Source: Hibiscus mutabilis (Eukaryota; Streptophyta; Magnoliopsida; Malvales; Malvaceae). From it: a stretch of 64,000 bases of DNA. Numbering within the stretch: the stretch's first letter is position 1; each line of letters opens with the position of its first letter. Both the position numbers and the translations under genes were made by a program. Below are positions 1 to 11,665 of the stretch, piece after piece. The notes beneath the pieces are model-generated. The model did not search any database, was not told where the DNA came from, and saw only the letters and a program-made list of their open reading frames with translations. Location: assembly GCA_019671005.1 (NCBI GenBank), contig CM033714.1, positions 83,319,909 through 83,383,908 on the forward strand. The letters are read 5' to 3'.

Positions 1-950
1 GGTTTAGGTTTTAAGGTAATATGGTAGGGATTTGGGTTTTACCTATAACCCCTAAATTCAAACCCTAAACTCTAAATTCAATCTACAATCCCTAATTTCT
101 AGGCACACAAATCTAAACCCATAAACTATGAACCATAAACTGAACCCCTAACCCCTAAAATTAGGGTGCGTGTAGAAACAAGATGTTTTCACCTCCAGTG
201 CATTGTATAATTACCTAAATTTAAATATGTAATACAAATGACATGAAGAAAAAAGATTAAATATTCTCTTAATATGTTTTTTATCTTTTATAGAAAATTC
301 AACAATTATTATAAAAGTCTTTATGTCGCTTTTAACTAGACGTTATATTGATATGTGAGTGGAGATTGAGAAAATACATCTTGCAAATTGCTCCATAATC
401 ATTCTGATTGTATCGATAAATTACTACAAAAAGAGACTTAACTATATTAGACCTTTTATGATCATAAGATTTTTTGTGATGACTGTTACACAAACACCAA
501 ACTATTATAAAAATAGACAAACTCGTGTTATAGAGACAAACAATTAAACACAACTAGACGTGCAAAAAAAATCAAAACAAAAGATACTTATTTGAGAATA
601 TAAATAAAAGAAATAAAAAGTAAGACGATAGCACTAAAACCACTTATTCTTGAGAAAACAATTAGAAAATTTTGGAAGAAAAATCTAGTGAATAGGATTT
701 ATAATTAAATTATTTTAATTTCGTGAGTACGAACTAATTTTAAAGTTTATAATCAACATTTATCTTATATGAACCAAGAAAAGACAAATACTTATAAACA
801 GATGTAGTGTAATTTTTTCATACAATTTTACTTTTATCTTGTAAGTCTTCCTACATCAACCAGTTTGGTAAGGCTCTTAAATATATGAATAAATATAATT
901 TAAAATCTTGTCTCCACCGATTGTACAAACTACAAAGTCACAGCTCATAA
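1..950. other. AT-rich intergenic DNA, no gene seen
   Basis: No coding region with recognisable similarity is visible. The first 170 bases hold degenerate copies of the telomere-like heptamer (CCCTAAA and variants such as CCCTAAAT, ACCCTAAAC) in both orientations. They are irregular and mixed with other AT-rich sequence, so they are not a telomere; the same pattern recurs at several other places in the window. The short open frames at 332-553 overlap one another on opposite strands and look like chance. Confidence 0.6.
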
Positions 951-3060
951 TGTAATAACCCATTTCAACCCAAACTCAGACCCATGATCCGACTCGAAGT
1001 AAAAAAAAAAATCCAATCTTTAAAGTGTTAACCCTAGTCGCTATCGATCTCCTTCATTTCCGCCGCCGTCAAGCCTGGCCGGCCACTATTTCAAACCAAA
1101 ATAATCCGAAAAATCTCTAAAACAAACCTTAAACCCCAAATCCAGCTTAGATCAAGAAACCACAAAAAATAATAACATAAATCAAATCTAACCTAACCCT
1201 AAACCAGCCCATACCCTAAATCTGTCAAACTCATACCAAATCTGACATATCTACCCACTCAACCATGCCCTTGTCTCTGCCAAAACTGAGATTTCAACAT
1301 CAAATGACACTCTCTCATCTTCTATATCAGATCTGAATCACAAATAAAAAGGGGTTAAAAAAAACAGAGAGTAGGGAGGTTTGGAGATCAAAAAATCAGA
1401 GAGAAATTTAGAGGTTTTCGATTGAAAAAAAGGAAAATCTGAGAGGGAATACTAGATCAAAAAAAGGGGAAAGAGATTAGAAGTTGTAAACCAAAAAAGT
1501 GGTAATAAATTTTTGAAGGTTCATATCCAAATCTAATTTATTGTTGAATCAAATGTTCTTTTTTGTTGTTTTAAATCTCTTGAATCAAAAGTAAAAAGCT
1601 AAGGAAAAAGAGGGTTTGAACTTACCTGATCTCGCCGCCGCTGCTCCTCCGTGAGGCCGCCGGGGCCGGTGAACGGCTTGAAAAGAAGGGTGCGACACCG
1701 TTCGAGATTGGAGAGAAAAAGGGCTGAGGAAGAAATGTTTTTAGGATTTTTTATGTTTTGATTCGAAATAAAAAATAACCCTTATCTTTATTTTGAACCG
1801 ATAGTCAAAACGATGGCGTTTTAGAAGACTCGATCCGTGCGATGACTCGACCCGGGGAGGATCCGTGTTTTTGCTTGATGGGTTAATTACCCGGTCGGTC
1901 CTTCTTGTTTCTAGCCATTTTCGTTAATTTCCATGGGCAAATTACGCGCGTAGTCCCTCCCTTTCTTCCCCGTTTTCACTTCTGTCATGGAATAATTCGC
2001 CCTTGGTCCTTATGTTTTTATGCGCTTTTAATCTTGCCAATTTGTGCTTTATTTGTGTCTTTTATTTTGCATTTTGTTCGATTTTAGTCACTGCTCTGTT
2101 TGGTATTTAATTTTTAGCACTTTTATTTTATGTCATTTATATTTCTACCCATGCATTTTATATTTTGTTCATTTTAGTCTTGTAATATATATTTTCCATG
2201 CCATGTAATTTAATGTTTGTGCATTTTAGTCCTTAAGTTGTTATTTCCATGTTGTTTTATGTATGTTAGTATAAATCCTTGGCTATTGTTATCATTATTG
2301 TTATTATTATTATTATTATACTTTTATATTATATTAGTATTTTATTCATGTTAGATGTCAAGCTTTTAGTTTTTATATATTTGTATGTTACTTTGTTAAT
2401 TTAGTATCATATTTTATCATATGTATATGTCATGCATGTGTTATAGTTGTGGTTCGTATTAACGTGTTTAAGCATGTTAGAATTAATTAGTTTAGTTTTG
2501 GAAGCATGTCTTTTTTTGCATGTTTATATTTATATTTTATTTTATGACATGTCATGTTATTTTCGTTCATGCATTTCATTTAATATTACTTATGTATTTA
2601 TGTTAGATTAATTTTTTATTTTGTTAGTGTTTATTTATATGTGTATCGTATTGTATTTATTTATGCTTGCCATGTTTTAAATTGCATTTCGGAAATATAA
2701 ATTGTCAATGCGGTGCCCTTTTATCCGAGCGTAAACGGGGCCAGTATCAGGCGTAGTGATAGTGGTTGGGCGTTTACTCTTGGATAACAAGGCTTTTAAA
2801 ATTTACTCGCACTTATAACCAAATTTTAATTTAATCGTCACTTTAATATGGAAAGTCTAATATTAATAAAGCAATAATTATTAAAGTACCAATTTTGGGC
2901 GGTATGGGGGTGCTAATCCTTCCTCATCCGTAACCGACTCCCGAACCCGACATTTTAAAATCTCTGGTTTTTACCGTGTCTGGTCCACCTTGAGTGGCCG
3001 ATGGCGACTCAATTTTTAAATAAAACACGGGTTTTATAAAACTCCACGCGGAAGACATTA
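951..3060 (+). mobile_element. Remnant of a Ty3/Gypsy-type LTR (possible solo LTR)
   Basis: The stretch begins TGTAATAACCC near 951 and is non-coding for about 2 kb. It has GC-rich patches (1040-1090, 1625-1700, 1800-1870) unlike the flanking DNA. From 2705 it carries the motif series typical of plant Gypsy LTR ends: a 'cggtgcccttttatccgagcg' type segment, then 'gtgctaatccttcctcatc' and 'cgtaaccgactcccgaaccc'. At 3001-3010 comes 'atggcgactc', which resembles the tRNA-Arg-type primer binding site TGGCGACTC used by Tat/Ogre-like elements. No gag or pol frame follows, so this is an LTR with at most a short piece of internal sequence. Both ends are approximate and the family assignment is from memory. 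A (TTA)n microsatellite lies at about 2296-2321. Confidence 0.45.
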
Positions 3061-3708
3061 TTTTTAAAATAAAAGTAAAACAAAATAAAAACCTTTCTTT
3101 TTTTAGCGAGAAGGACATCGCTACACATAAAGTTAGGCAGTTGCCATTAATAGTGGGACAACTGTACAATGGTTGCAATTGCTTTGCATCCGAATTATAT
3201 AAAGTTAGATCAGATCTCAAACATGAATAAAACTCTTTCAATAATGTTTCTTATCTAGTATTAGACTTAAAAACTAATTGGATTCAAATGAAAGAATGAT
3301 TCCTAAGTATTCGATTAATAAAGATTCGATCTAATAATATTATCAGTTACTCCAATAAAATGAGACGTTAGTCCTTTTAAGTAAAGTCACAATTTAAATT
3401 TTGACATTGTAAATGGATCAAACTAAATTATGAGGGCCGCACCTATGATGGACATATACAATAATATCTAATATAAATTAGTAGATCAATAGATCGAATA
3501 TTGAAAGTTATAAAGATTGAGATATATAAGCATGAATTGTGCAAGCATTAACAATGCTAGTGATTAAATACTTGAAAAAGAAAGTTGTAAATTAAATGAT
3601 TGAAATACATAATTAAACACTCAAACAATGAAACAAAACATGTCAAAAGTATTATTCAAGTAAAAATACATAAAGTGTATAAATAATCTAATTATTATCC
3701 TTTCAAAT
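3061..3708. other. AT-rich DNA downstream of the P450 pseudogene
   Basis: No gene or clear element is seen. It contains the 3' flank of the minus-strand P450 and possibly some internal sequence of the LTR element to its left. Confidence 0.5.
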
Positions 3709-5219
3709 TTATTTCTCACGAGGCAAGATCACAGCCTTGAGGGGGTTCTTCATAACAACGGTGAACGAATAAGTCTCAGTCAAATCGAGTGGATCATCCG
3801 GAACCCGAACCCACTTAAAAGCTTGAACCATCTTTGCTATCAACAAATTTATGTGCAAAATCCCTAGATTCCAAGCCGGGCAAATCCGTCTCCCTGCCCC
3901 GAACGGCACCATCTTCACCGCACGAGTTCCGGTAACGTCCACGCCGACGCCATCTCCGTCAAAGAACCTCTCAGGTCGGAACTTACCGGATCCGACCATA
4001 TATCCAGTTCTCGGTTATCCATGCAGTGTAGAATTCGACGTGAACCCCTGCTGGAATTGTGTAGCCACCAAGCTCGGTGTCTTTTATAGCTGCATGAGAT
4101 AGTAGGAAATGGCCCGGAGGGTGTCGCCGGAGCGTTTCTTTAACGACGGCTTCGAGATAAGGCATTTTCTCTATGTCTTCTTCTTTGATATCTCCATCTT
4201 TACCTACACAATCCACAATTTCTTGGTAAAGTTTCTCTTGGATATCTTGATACATTACCAAGTTAAGCATTGCCCATTCAACCGTCGTTGTGCTCGTATC
4301 GGTACCCGCACTAATCACCTCCGAACATAGAGTGACGTACTCTTCCTCCCCCAATGGACCTCGGGTTGCTGGCTCAAATCCGAAGAGCGAATCAATATAG
4401 GCCGCACCGATTGGACTCACCATTTCTTGGTTATGGTTTTCACCTTTCTCAACGGTTATTTATCAACGGAGCCAAGCTCTCAATTTGCCTCTTTCTCAGT
4501 GCCTTAGCCTCTTTCATTTGCCGACGAAACAACGGCGTAAGGATCGGTAAGAAATCCGGTAGCTGCGGTGACGTTACTAGCATTACGTCTTTGAGTATGC
4601 TTTCGATCTTCTTGATACGTTCCTCGGAGATCTTTGCACCAAAACATAAACAAATTAAGATGCTACATATAGTGAGCCTGCAATTGCTCATTACCTCAAC
4701 GAACCCTTTCTCAAAACACTCGCTTTTGATTCTGTTTATGTGGTTTTCGATTGCCCATTTCCGGATCCAACTGCATTGCTTCACCCTCGTAGGGGTTATC
4801 AGCTCGGTGACCATGTTCTTCCTCAGGGTTCGCCGGAGTGGTCCGTATTCTGCAGAGTTGATAGCGCATTTGCCGACGCTAAGCACGAGCCGAATCGGGG
4901 AGTCGGGTGGCCGGGAAGCAAAAGCAGGGCCTTTTTGAATCAGAGCTTCATGGATGAGCATGGAATCCGTCACGATCACCATGGTACGTTGTCCCATTTG
5001 CAAGGTGAAAATCGGACCATATAATTTACGCAACTCACCGACTATAAAGACGTAATGTCGATGTTGGAGAATGATTTGGATCAAATTTCCAACCAACGGC
5101 CAACCAGGCGGTCCTGGAGGGAGGTTCTTACTTTTACGACCGGTGACCGACAAGCGACGCCACCATAGACAGATTAAAATAAGGGCGAAACCAATGATGA
5201 AAAGGTCCATCAACTCCAT
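3709..5219 (-). pseudogene. CYP77B: Cytochrome P450, CYP77B type, with frameshifts
   Basis: A single-exon P450 read on the minus strand from ATG 5219. The first frame (5219-4449, 256 residues) has an N-terminal membrane anchor (FIIGFALILICLWW), the proline hinge PPGPPGWPLVGN and the CYP77-like SVGKCAINSAEYGPLRRTLR. A second frame (4423-3983) has the I-helix AGTDTSTTT, KETLRRHPPGHF (ExxR) and GGYTIPAG. A third (3999-3709) has PERF and the haem loop PFGAGRRICPAW, ending KNPLKAVILPREK. The order matches one P450 of about 500 residues. The frame breaks near 4445 (just after INNR) and again twice between about 3990 and 4010, where single bases seem to be missing next to ENPDIW and SDPGKF. CYP77 enzymes are ER-bound fatty-acid oxidases linked to cutin precursors. 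As written it cannot give a full protein; assembly errors are the main alternative because motifs are otherwise intact. Confidence 0.85.
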
Positions 5220-5295
5220 TTTTCTTCACAAGGATAGAAATTGGAGGGAAGGGAGTAGCTGGTATACAGCAGGGGAATGAAACTTTTGTGGTAGG

Positions 5296-5302
5296 TTTTA
5301 TA
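5296..5302 (-). promoter_or_regulatory. TATA box of the P450 gene
   Basis: TATAAAA on the minus strand, about 80 bp upstream of the P450 ATG, at the usual distance for a plant core promoter with a short leader. It supports 5219 as the original start. Confidence 0.55.
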
Positions 5303-5307
5303 GAACA

Positions 5308-6487
5308 AGAAAAGAGAGAGAATTAAATGAATTCGTTCCACCAGCTATCGGTACATTAATTTCAATAGCGATGCTATATAATTATGTATATATATTGGTC
5401 ACAAATCAGAATTATATATATGCTAATTGCACGGCCATTTAGTTTATGAATTTGCTGGCGCCGATTTAGCTAGTAACTATAGCTGACGTTCGATAGTAAA
5501 CTAAAATTTGGATTTAGGGGATCAAATAGTAAATTAGTAATGATGCATAAACACTAAAACTTTAAAACCATAAAACATAGACTTTAAATCTAAATAAGAT
5601 TTCTACGCACTATATTAACATATTTGCAAGATGGTAAGAATCTCTCTTATCTTAACCGGTAATCGAGGGTTTGATTATCGTTCTAGGCATGAAGTAAGTT
5701 TAAAATTTGTGGCCAGTGTATACCTCCTATATGAGCTAATAAAACGTCGAGAATTAGTCATTTGACTCGCTAAAGATTACATAATCTTTTTTATTTTAAG
5801 GTTTGAGGTTTATATTTTAGTTTTAAATTATATTTTAGTTTTAAAATAAAAAATATGTAGGCTTTGTAAAATTTTTACACAACATATGTATACAAAATTA
5901 CTCTTATTATATTATAATTTATTTTTTTGGAAAAAATATTTAATACACATGTTGTGTAAAGTTTAAACTAAACAATGGTGTCTATTGCAATGCTATTTGT
6001 CTTGTTTAGAGGTTAGGGTTTAATATTTAGGATTTAGGAATATATAAAAAAAAACTTTAATACACAAGTTGTGTAGAGTTTAGTTTACACATGCATGTTA
6101 ATGTTAGGGTGTATGAAGCTAGTTTAGGGTTTAGAGGTTTAGGTCACATGGTTTGTAATTTAGGGTTTAAGATTAGAGTTTAAAGTTTAGGCTTAAGATT
6201 TTAGCTTTAAGAATTTAGATTTTAAATTTTTAAAAAGGATTCTTTGACTTATTTTTTACACAACTTATATCAAAATATATCTCTTTAGTCTTTATGATCG
6301 AAATAGATTAAGTTATATAGTCTAAATTCTACGTAGAATGCATATTAAATAATTGTCCCTTATTTTCTGTATGCAATACTTATACTGCTTAAATTTGTTC
6401 GATTATTAGTTTTAATTTTAAATGAGTCAACAATATCTAGAGTAAGTGGTTAAAAGTTCTCAGTTGACACATTTTCTTCCCTTTAGG
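5308..6487. repeat. Gene-free DNA with ACACAA-type repeat copies
   Basis: No gene seen. Between about 5869 and 6270 there are several copies of a small palindromic motif (TTACACAA, TACACATGTTGTGTA, TACACAAGTTGTGTA, TTTTACACAAC) flanking stretches of degenerate TTTAGGG-like sequence. The same combination recurs at 8865-9035, 53815-53990 and 61905-62145, which suggests a dispersed non-autonomous element family. Confidence 0.45.
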
Positions 6488-6778
6488 CGGTGGCGGATCC
6501 TTTAAGGGACTGGTGGGAACCACGACCCCTTAAAATTTTAGAAACTCGAATTTTGTCCTTAAAAATTTTAATTTGCCCCCCTCAAGATTTTTAAAAATTC
6601 ATATTAAACTTCATAATATTTTAATACTTTTAATTAAATTCCCTCTTAAATTTTTAATTTTTTTAAATCTCTCAAAATTATTAAAATTTAAATTTTTTGA
6701 AAACTTTCGTTTAAGCCTCCAAATTTTTTTAAAATTTAAATTGGCTCTCTCAAACTTTTACTCCAAGTTCTGCCATTG
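6488..6778. mobile_element. Small hAT-like MITE
   Basis: A 291-bp AT-rich segment with imperfect terminal inverted repeats (CGGTGGCGGATCC at the left; CAATGGCAGAACTT reading in from the right). It is flanked by similar 8-bp sequences (cctttagg and tctctagg, 6 of 8 matching), as expected for a hAT target duplication. The interior repeats the pattern 'ctc aaa ttt tta aaa' on one strand and codes for nothing. Confidence 0.45.
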
Positions 6779-6786
6779 TCTCTAGG

Positions 6787-9386
6787 TTGTGGGTTCTAGA
6801 CCCATTAGGAGTAATTTCTCTTCCTCTCTCTTTTGTAGGAATTGTTAAAAATGATACATTTAAAGGGTTTGATGATTACGTTTACTTACAAGTTTTTTTG
6901 TGATTCAAACATGATTTTTTTCCAAAGAAGTTTCTTTTTGTTTACAAGATGGTTCATAAGTTCGTTCATAAGTCAATTTAATATCCATAATTAATTGGTT
7001 AGGGAGAGAAATTATTGTTTTGAAACTTTAGATTATATGTCTAAAATGATCGATTCGAACATCAACCCGCATATCGACATAATATATGTAATTGGTCTTT
7101 AATTGTTTTCTTTATCAAATCTTTAATCTCTTATAATAGTATTACAATTTCCAAAATAAATAATGATTATTTATAAATTTAATTTAAAATTGATTATTTT
7201 TACCATGGATGAATGTAGATTAATGACTAAAATTAAAAGTTGAAAATGTGAAGATTTTTAAGAAAAGAAAGTTTTTGAGATCCTTTAATTAGTCGAGTGA
7301 CAAAAAATATTCATCCGCTTTCACCTTATGTGGGTTCTAATTCTGACATTTACATTGTAAATATTTTTTTTACCTTATATGGGTTCAAGTCCTAATATCT
7401 ATATTGAAAATATTTATTATCTCCCTTTTGTATAAAAAAAAGAGAGAGGAAAGTTTAATCTTAGTCATAATTTTTTTTACATAATATATGTATATATATA
7501 TATATATAATCAATTACTTCTGGTAAATTGTATTTTAATTGATTCAGTTGATATTATTTCCGGTGTAATATATAAGAAAACATAAAAATAAATATATTTA
7601 AACATTTAATGTTTTTATATACGAATTATAAATATTGTTCATATGATCAAAAAGCTTAACTGCATTTTAATGTTTTTTTTTTTACTGAAATTAATGATTT
7701 GGTGGGGATGAATCTGTGAATTATTGGTGGTTATGCCCATAGCTATTAGCTAGTGGCTATCGACACCACCGTTGTCCATTGATGAGCGGAACTGACCTAA
7801 AACGGTAACCAGGAATTAATGCATGCAGGAGCTGCTTACCTGTAACTTTTAATGAACCATATGCAAATAAGTTAAAATGTATCAACTTCAATGATGTGCC
7901 AATTAATAAATATTTAATATTTAACGAATAGAAAAACATTTGACCCTCCAATTTTGTAACATTTTCTTAAATTGCTTTTTGATTTTTTTTGTCTACGCTA
8001 AATATTAAATGTAAAATTTAAACTCAAATTTTAACTTTAAATCTTAAACTTTTAACGAACATTTCTATTTAAATTTTACAATGTAAAATTTAAATCCTTA
8101 AACTTTAAACCTTTAACAAACATTTCTATTTAGTTTAGTAATAATCTCAAGAGAATAACTTTAACTTAGTTTGGGTTCAAACTTTAACAAGCATTTCTAT
8201 TTAGATTCCATAATATAAAATATAAATCTTCAACATTAAACTTAAATTTTGAACTCAAATTTTAACTTTAAACCCTAAATATTAAACTCACAAATTTTAA
8301 ACTAAACCTTTAAATATTAAATTAGACTTGTTTACGAAAAAATGGCTCGTGCATAAAATATTTAATAAATAGTAATAAATTTCTTCTTCTAAAAACTCAA
8401 ATAAACCTACATATTTTCCTCTTTAATATCCCTAATTTGAAACCTAACCGTTTTCTATTGTTTTAATGTGAAAACGTTCGCATTTGCCTTGATGGGAATT
8501 GAAGATTTATGATATGCCTACGAAATGTTTTTTTAAGAAAAAATTGACGCGATATTCTCAAGATAATATTATGAGATTTTTTTTATTACATGAAGTAGGG
8601 AGAGTTTATTTTTATTTTACAAATTAGAGATGTTTGAACTGTAATAAAAAATAAAAAAATAATTTGTTTGAAGTCATTAGAATTTTCAAGCAACTTCTTT
8701 TCACAAATTTGCTTAAAGTCGTCGTGTTTTGGAGATGACTTCTAATTTATTATTCAAACATCTATAGTTGACGAAAAAAACAACCACCGCAGTTCATGTA
8801 ATAAAAAATGCCACAACATTATTTGGGCAAAATACCCTAGATTTGAGAACCCTTGAGTCTTATTTTATTTTACACAATGTGTCCATTTAAGCTTAAATCT
8901 TAAAATTTAAAGCATTAAACACTAAATTATAAATCCTAACACATAAATCTTTAAATCATAAACTCTAAATAGGACCTATAAACATTAAAATTGATAAACT
9001 TCTGTAAATTTTAATTTACACAATTTGTGTATCGAAATTTAAAATAAATATTTTGTTTTTCTTAAAAATTATTCTCTTGAGATTATTACTATTATTTCTA
9101 TAAGATATATATAGTATTCACTAATATATTGATAACGACGAGATCAAATATTGCGAGACATCAAATTATTAAATTTAAAAAATACTAAAATTTTTAAAAT
9201 CATTTATTTTTAATTACGAGATATGGTATAGTGGTTGTTCACCTTATAGTGAAAGCACCTTTTTTAAATTTATAAAAACTTAAATTCTCATTAAACTAAA
9301 AGTATTGGGATGATTCTGTCACCCTTCTTTATTTTTATATATAAACACCCCATTTTTAATTACATCATTGTTCATAAACCTTTCTA
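6787..9386. other. AT-rich intergenic DNA
   Basis: No gene recognised. A (TA)n microsatellite lies at about 7489-7508. The 7757-7951 minus-strand frame is short and shows no motif. From 7990 to 8320 the sequence is low-complexity with repeated 'aaattttaaactttaaacc' blocks. A copy of the ACACAA-type repeat spans about 8865-9035 (ttttacacaatgtg ... ttacacaatttgtgta). Confidence 0.5.
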
Positions 9387-9395
9387 TTAATAAAA

Positions 9396-10185
9396 TGCTT
9401 AATTGGTAAATAAGTATCTAAACTATACCTTTTCTTTATATAGATGCTCAAAGTATTTTTTGGACAAAACAGGTGCCTAACATTTTTAACGTTACTCAAA
9501 TAGATGCACACCGTCAATGTCCGTTAAAAAAATCCTGTTAACCAATAAAAATATGACACGTGGCAGTATTAAACATTATTTTTTTAAAAATAAATCAAAA
9601 ATTTTAAAATATCTTAAAATTTTCGAATAATCTTAAAATAGTCCTCAAATCTCCAAATCCCACAAATCCGGTCACTACTACGGTGTTGGTCACGTTTCCG
9701 ATGACGGGCTAAAGCGCCCTCCCCTCGCCGAAACCAATACACCGCTCATCGCCCGTTATGTCGCCGTTCGTCACAAATTATTCGAATGAATAATTCAACT
9801 ATTTTTGCGTTTAGCACGACGTCGGTCGATTTTCAGCGACGAGGTGGAAGGGTAAATGGCCGTGATGATCTGGCGATGGGGTGTGGCGACGACGGCGTGA
9901 CAATCGACGGTTAAATCATGTCAAATCGAAATTTGGATTTTGGGTATTAGGGATTTCAAATTTTTGGGTTATTTTGTTAAATAAGGAAAATATTTTGTTT
10001 TATTTATTTTTATATATAATTTCAAAATTTTAAGAAGCTGACACGTGTTACTTAACAGTAGAAATTAACGAACGTTGACGGCGGACATCTATTTAAGTAA
10101 CGTTAAATACATGTTTGACTCGAAAAATATTTTAAACACTTATCTAAAAGATGTATAATTTAAGTTTTTATTCGCCACTTAAGCC
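9396..10185. mobile_element. Non-autonomous Mutator-like element with long TIRs
   Basis: The left end (TGCTTAATTGG..., to about 9560) and the right end (read on the other strand GGCTTAAGTGG..., from about 10020) are diverged inverted repeats of roughly 150 bp. They share, for example, the 'taacgttactcaaatagatg' segment and a CACGTG-containing 'gacacgtg' motif. Identical 9-bp direct repeats (ttaataaaa at 9387-9395 and 10186-10194) flank the element exactly, the size made by Mutator transposases. The interior, 9660-9915, is much more GC-rich than its surroundings (many CCG/CGG triplets) and may be captured host sequence, but no protein is recognised in it. Confidence 0.8.
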
Positions 10186-10194
10186 TTAATAAAA

Positions 10195-11480
10195 AATAAA
10201 AAAACAAATTTCTGGACGAGACAAATTGTTCTCGATATTTATGGCGTGTCGAGTCGAAATTGGATTTAGGTAAGAGTCCACTCAGCCTCTCCTCGTTCAT
10301 CATAGATTCCTAGGTGTTTACACTGTGGACCATGGAATTTAGTATAATTTTCATTTAGGTCATAAATATTCAATCTTATCATCAAAATCATTGAATTTTT
10401 ATTATTAATAAATCAAATTGCTTAAACTAATTTCTAGAATAGTTCTAACAGAAAAAATTAATTACAGATGATACATGACCTAAAATTTTAATGTAATCAT
10501 TAGAGATGATAAATGGGGCGGACGAGTATACACTTTTTTTCTACTCGTATTCACCTAAAAACTACCCGTTATTAATGGTGGGTATAATTTTTAAATTTAC
10601 ACCCGACCATGTGGGTGCATACTCAAAATTCACCTTGCACCCACTATTAAGTTAGATATTCACTACCCATCCTATACCCGTCATTACCTGTCTATACTAC
10701 CTTCAAAGAAATCCACTTATCTCATAATATATAACTTGGAACTTCATTTTGTTTGTTTCAAAAGGAGCTAGACTTAAATGTCTTTCTAACCGTATAAGAT
10801 GATGCTTCTAATTTGATTTGTACAATTTATGAAGAATTTTTAAAGTCATTGTTGAACTAGTAACTTCTGATCACTTAAAAATTTGTATCTTTTAAAATAC
10901 AGATCAAAATCGATATCTGTTTTTAACTCCATTAATCATTCTAAATTTCATAAACTTAGTTTTTAACTCCATTAATCATTCTAAATTTCTTCTAAATGCT
11001 TACAATTATATATTTTACATGAGCGATAACAAACATATTCATCCAACACGCTACCTAATATATAATATAATATAATATAAATAAAATTATATTTCATTTT
11101 TATTAAAATAACCTTATTAATATGGTGGATAGTGGATGGGTGAATGCGAGACAGGTAAAGTCTCAAATTTATACCCATGGCGGGTACGACTTTTTGGCAT
11201 TCATACCCGCCCTCTATCTACCAACCTCATACCCATAGCCACTCCTATTGGAATGGGTGGTGCGAAATCGACGAAATTATACTCATTTACAATCCCTACT
11301 CATCGAGGTATATATTTTGCATTCTAAAATGAATCCTAAAACAACAAATGAAAAATAATTTACTTAAAATGTCGTCTAGACATGTAAATTTCTTTTTCTG
11401 TTAGAATTACTTAACAGAATTAAGGTAGCCAAGATCAATGAATCTGCAAGCAGAAGTAGTAAGGTCGTTTACGAACACGT
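10195..11480. repeat. Gene-free DNA with ACCCG/TACCC-rich repeat
   Basis: Between about 10505 and 11310 the sequence is full of short words such as 'tacccg', 'gggtgcat', 'tacccatggcggg' and 'gggtatgaat' forms in both orientations. This pattern is common in degenerate plant DNA transposon ends. There is a duplicated 32-bp piece (ttttaactccattaatcattc...) at about 10921 and 10960. Clear terminal repeats could not be matched, so no boundaries are claimed. Confidence 0.4.
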
Positions 11481-11645
11481 TCAACTGTCTCGGATTTTTA
11501 CATTCCCATGCTCTTGAATGAAATTCTTGTACCAAGTTGCAGAAAACTTGGGTGTTCTCTTCAGTGTCTTGAAATCAACATGGTGAAGTCCGAATCTTCG
11601 TGTGAACCCATATTCCCATTCGAAATTGTCTAGCAAAGACCAAGC

Positions 11646-11665
11646 AAAGTAGCCCCTAACATCTG
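11646..11665. repeat. Target-site duplication of LINE copy 1 (left)
   Basis: The 20-bp word aaagtagcccctaacatctg occurs here and again at 13293-13312. Both copies belong to the last beta-glucosidase exon (the ADVRGYF codons), so this is a perfect target-site duplication made by the LINE between them. Confidence 0.92.

Noticed and set aside
1..170. Telomere-like CCCTAAA repeats suggesting a chromosome end
   Set aside because: The units are irregular, mixed in orientation and interrupted, and similar patches occur elsewhere in the window.
4354..4938. A 194-codon open frame on the plus strand
   Set aside because: It is antisense to the P450 coding sequence, where codon bias leaves the opposite strand open; no motif of its own.
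9230..9260. Possible tRNA-like word 'tggtatagtggttgttc'
   Set aside because: No acceptor stem, anticodon arm or TTCRANNC box at the right distance could be fitted.
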